A program made the translations under genes and the position numbers. From Paracoccaceae bacterium (GTDB taxonomy: Bacteria; Pseudomonadota; Alphaproteobacteria; Rhodobacterales; Rhodobacteraceae): a DNA stretch of 64,000 nt. Where the stretch lies: assembly GCA_029243395.1 (NCBI GenBank), contig JAQWSE010000012.1:62001-126000 (forward strand), in the 5' to 3' direction. Below the pieces are notes generated by a model, which made no database searches, was not told the DNA's origin, and saw nothing but the letters and a program-made list of their open reading frames with translations. Positions 61,679 to 64,000 of the stretch are shown here, in pieces; position 1 is the stretch's first letter, and each line of letters opens with the position of its first letter.

Positions 61679-62805
61679 ACGGTTCTCCTCAGGTTCTGAA
61701 AATTGGTTTAATTGGAACCGGTTTTATGGGGAAAACTCATGTTTATGGTTTTGCAATAGCCGATCGAGTGTTTGACTTGCCATACAGGTTAGAGTTGGTT
61801 TCCGTTGCTGACGTAAGTGAGGAGCTTGCTCAAAGGGCGGCACACTCATTAGGATTTGAGAGATCTACCTCCAACTGGCTTGATCTAATCGATGATAAAG
61901 ATCTGGACCTTATCTCAATAACATCGCCTAATGCTTTTCACAAGGAAATGGCAATAGCTGCCTTGAACGCAGGAAAGCATGTTTACTGTGAAAAACCTCT
62001 AGCTCCCACTTTGGAGGATTCTGAAGAAATGGTTCACGTGGCAGGCCAATCAGAAGGGAAAACCCAAGTAGGTTTTAATTATTTAAGTAATCCTATGATA
62101 GTTGTTGCTCGAGATCTCATCAAAAGTGGCGAGTTAGGCGAGATTATGAGTTTTCGAGGAATTCATGCTGAAGATTATATGTCTGATCCAGAAAGTTCTT
62201 ACACTTGGAGACATGATCCAATTGGTGGTGGGGTTCTAGGAGATCTTGGGAGTCACATTCTGGCTACTGCCGAATTTCTTTTAGGGCCTATCAGTGAAGT
62301 TCTAGGTGATTGCGTCACGGTGATTCCCTCCCGGAAAGCAGAAGATGGCGAAAGAAGAGAAATCATAGTTGATGACATTTCCAGAAGTTACTTAAAATTT
62401 GCTACGGGTGTTACGGGTAGTATTGAAGCTAGTTGGTTGGCGACTGGACGCAAAATGCAACATGATTTTGAGGTTCATGGAACCCTAGGTTCTATTTCAT
62501 ATTCTCAGGAACGTCTCAATGAGCTTCATTTTTTCTCGAGAAAAGATAATTCCGGACTACAAGGGTTCAGAAAAATTGAAGCTAGCCCTGAGCATGAGCC
62601 TTATGGAAGGTTTTGCGTTGCTCCAGGCCATCAACTTGGTTTTAATGATTTAAAAGCAATTGAAATAAGCAAATTCATTAAAGCCATAAAAGGAACAGAA
62701 CCTGAACCTTTTAATTTTGAGAGCGGGCATAGAATCCAACTATTGGTTGAGGGAATAAGGCAATCATCAATAGAAAATGTTTGGATAAGGATCAACGGTG
62801 TTTGA
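61675..62805 (+). CDS. Gfo/Idh/MocA family oxidoreductase, second inositol-locus dehydrogenase
   Basis: A 376-residue dehydrogenase. IGLIGTGFMGKTHVYGF (about 10-26), CEKPLAPTLED near 103 and the C-terminal domain with GGGVLGDLGSHILATAEFLLG. The larger size and motifs resemble scyllo-inositol or glucose-type dehydrogenases of inositol loci. It overlaps the 2-hydroxyacid dehydrogenase gene by four bases. It may oxidise another inositol isomer or related cyclitol (inference). Confidence 0.83.
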   Translation: MNGSPQVLKIGLIGTGFMGKTHVYGFAIADRVFDLPYRLELVSVADVSEELAQRAAHSLGFERSTSNWLDLIDDKDLDLISITSPNAFHKEMAIAALNAGKHVYCEKPLAPTLEDSEEMVHVAGQSEGKTQVGFNYLSNPMIVVARDLIKSGELGEIMSFRGIHAEDYMSDPESSYTWRHDPIGGGVLGDLGSHILATAEFLLGPISEVLGDCVTVIPSRKAEDGERREIIVDDISRSYLKFATGVTGSIEASWLATGRKMQHDFEVHGTLGSISYSQERLNELHFFSRKDNSGLQGFRKIEASPEHEPYGRFCVAPGHQLGFNDLKAIEISKFIKAIKGTEPEPFNFESGHRIQLLVEGIRQSSIENVWIRINGV

Positions 62806-62807
62806 GG

Positions 62808-63767
62808 TCAACCTAGTTTATAAGCTCTACCTGCTTCTGGATCTTCAGTTGAATGTGGAAGAGACAATAGCTTAGACCAAGCTTCTTCAGGTATAGGTGT
62901 ATTTGCCCAGTCAAGTGTCTGATTAATACGTTCTTTTTTTGTTATACCGATTATTGTAGATGATATCCTTTTGTCACGCAGGGAAAATTGTAAAGCTGCA
63001 GCCCCTAGCGGAATTTGAAAGTTGTCACAGATTTTTTCTATTTCAACTATGGGAAGTAAATCCTTTTTGGTAACCTCTTGATAAACTAATCTGTTCGAGC
63101 GCTCAGACCCTTTGGCTAATACTCCACCACAAAATGGCGCAGCATTGAATATCTTTATTCCCTTTTCAAAGGCCAAGTCGAAGAGTTTGTCTGCTTGTCG
63201 GTTCAATAATGTATATCTGTTATGGTTAATTAAAACATCAAAAGGCCAGTTAGGAATAATTTTTTCCATAAGTTCAATGTTTCCCATTGCTAAACCGACT
63301 AACTTGACCAAACCTTGATCCTTTAGATTGAACACTGTATCTAAGGCTCCACCGGATTCAGTAACGTCGCTAATGTTGTGGCAATGTTCTGGGTCGTGCA
63401 AATGAAGAATATCAATCTTCTCTGTGCCCAAAGCGGTTATACTCTCATCAAAAGATCTTTTTGTTGCCTCGGCATCTAATATGTCAGTGGACATATCTCG
63501 ATCAATCTTGGTGGCTAATACAAAGTCAGTAGGCTTCCCGCCCACCTTTTTTAAAACATTACCAATCAATTTTTCACTTCTTCCCATACCATAGTTTCTG
63601 GATGTATCCATAAAATTGATAGGGCTCTCGAGAATTGCTTGGATGGTTTTTTCGGCTTGAATAGGATTGACTTCATAGCCATAAGTATCAGGCATATTCC
63701 CTAAAGCAGAAGTGCCAAAACAGATTTTTGATATATTTAGATTACTCCCGATGGTTGCTTTTTCCAT
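62808..63767 (-). CDS. Aldo/keto reductase, D-threo-aldose 1-dehydrogenase-like
   Basis: A 319-residue aldo/keto reductase with TIM-barrel fold. The tetrad is visible: Asp54 (FMDTSRNYG), Tyr59, Lys87 (ATKIDRD) and His124 (LHLHDPEH). It resembles the fucose/threo-aldose or pyridoxal 4-dehydrogenase branch. Convergent with the second Gfo/Idh gene (2-base gap) and divergent from iolC across 97 bases. Probably oxidises an aldose or sugar aldehyde. Confidence 0.82.
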   Translation of the reverse strand: MEKATIGSNLNISKICFGTSALGNMPDTYGYEVNPIQAEKTIQAILESPINFMDTSRNYGMGRSEKLIGNVLKKVGGKPTDFVLATKIDRDMSTDILDAEATKRSFDESITALGTEKIDILHLHDPEHCHNISDVTESGGALDTVFNLKDQGLVKLVGLAMGNIELMEKIIPNWPFDVLINHNRYTLLNRQADKLFDLAFEKGIKIFNAAPFCGGVLAKGSERSNRLVYQEVTKKDLLPIVEIEKICDNFQIPLGAAALQFSLRDKRISSTIIGITKKERINQTLDWANTPIPEEAWSKLLSLPHSTEDPEAGRAYKLG

Positions 63768-63864
63768 AAAATGCCCAATCCAATAAACAGTTGCTTTTGA
63801 CTGAGTGATTATTTAACTAAATATCATAATCATACAATCAATTTTATATCACCTTAATTTAGCT

Positions 63865-64000
63865 ATGGAAAAAACAGAAAGATTGGAATTGATCACGATT
63901 GGTCGTAGCTCAGTCGATCTGTATGGAACTCAAGTGGGTGGTCGGCTTGAAGATATGAGGAGTTTTGAAAAATATATTGGTGGTTCTCCAACTAATATAG
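63865..64000 (+). CDS. iolC: 5-dehydro-2-deoxygluconokinase IolC (partial, N-terminus only)
   Basis: An ATG at 63865 opens a frame that continues past the right edge. The 45 visible codons give LITIGRSSVDLYG, GGRLEDMRSFEKY and GGSPTNI, the unmistakable start of IolC, a PfkB-family kinase. It phosphorylates 2-deoxy-5-keto-D-gluconate in myo-inositol catabolism. Its presence confirms the iol identity of the locus. Confidence 0.9.
   Translation, partial: MEKTERLELITIGRSSVDLYGTQVGGRLEDMRSFEKYIGGSPTNI

Noticed and set aside
1-64000. tRNA, rRNA, CRISPR, phage or transposon
   Set aside because: No tRNA-like cloverleaf, repeat-spacer array, integrase, transposase or terminal inverted repeats were recognised in any intergenic space.

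Overview
The window is AT-rich, gene-dense bacterial DNA, most likely from a low-GC marine-type alphaproteobacterium. The best taxonomic clue is the block SUV3-like helicase - S4-domain protein - FdxA ferredoxin - CarD regulator (6060-10371), which I know as a conserved alphaproteobacterial gene order. The many ABC importers for amino acids, betaines and sugars fit a free-living heterotroph. Assignment below class is not possible from sequence reading alone. I found no tRNA, rRNA, CRISPR array, phage or insertion sequence. Many genes appear to start at TTG or GTG.

Layout. 1-5900: a truncated Bax-inhibitor-1 membrane protein, a YbbA/YbbP-type ABC exporter divergent from a TesA-like esterase, a lysophospholipase-like hydrolase and an SCP2 domain protein. 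6060-10371: the helicase/S4/fdxA/carD block. 10388-14613: an ABC ATPase, FtsX-type permease and CrtC/AttH-like secreted lipocalin operon. 14731-22601: mixed metabolism (DAO-type FAD oxidoreductase, beta-hydroxyacid dehydrogenase, an unknown protein beside a bactofilin, a diaminopropionate ammonia-lyase-like PLP enzyme, an SDR, a glycerate 2-kinase and a guanidinobutyrase-like ureohydrolase). 22709-31036: a complete branched-chain-type (Liv) ABC importer flanked by two acyl-CoA ligases. 31050-36946: an acyl-CoA catabolic operon (thiolase, isovaleryl-CoA dehydrogenase-like enzyme, acyl-CoA synthetase, LiuC-like hydratase) divergent from a dienoyl-CoA isomerase-like crotonase. 36968-39935: a fluoroacetate-dehalogenase-like hydrolase, a second ureohydrolase and a Gfo/Idh/MocA oxidoreductase.

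40007-51898 is the most striking stretch: ten same-strand, tightly packed genes. In transcription order they are a polar amino-acid binding protein, its permease, AruH-like arginine transaminase, AruI-like 2-ketoarginine decarboxylase, BKACE dehydrocarnitine-cleavage enzyme, L-carnitine dehydrogenase, acyl-CoA dehydrogenase, ADP-forming acyl-CoA synthetase, CaiD crotonobetainyl-CoA hydratase and a low-molecular-weight phosphatase. Read as chemistry, this joins an arginine transaminase route to a gamma-butyrobetaine/carnitine to glycine-betaine route. The two modules may be merely adjacent, or they may form one pathway for C5 amino acids with a cationic side chain.

52329-64000: a myo-inositol catabolic region. 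It holds a sugar ABC importer (binding protein, enlarged permease, single-domain ATPase), iolE and iolD on the minus strand, then iolG, an HpcH-type aldolase, a 2-hydroxyacid dehydrogenase, a second Gfo/Idh dehydrogenase, an aldo/keto reductase and the first 45 codons of iolC at the right edge. iolB and iolA are not in view. A 59-residue membrane protein gene with a GTG start lies between the importer and iolE.
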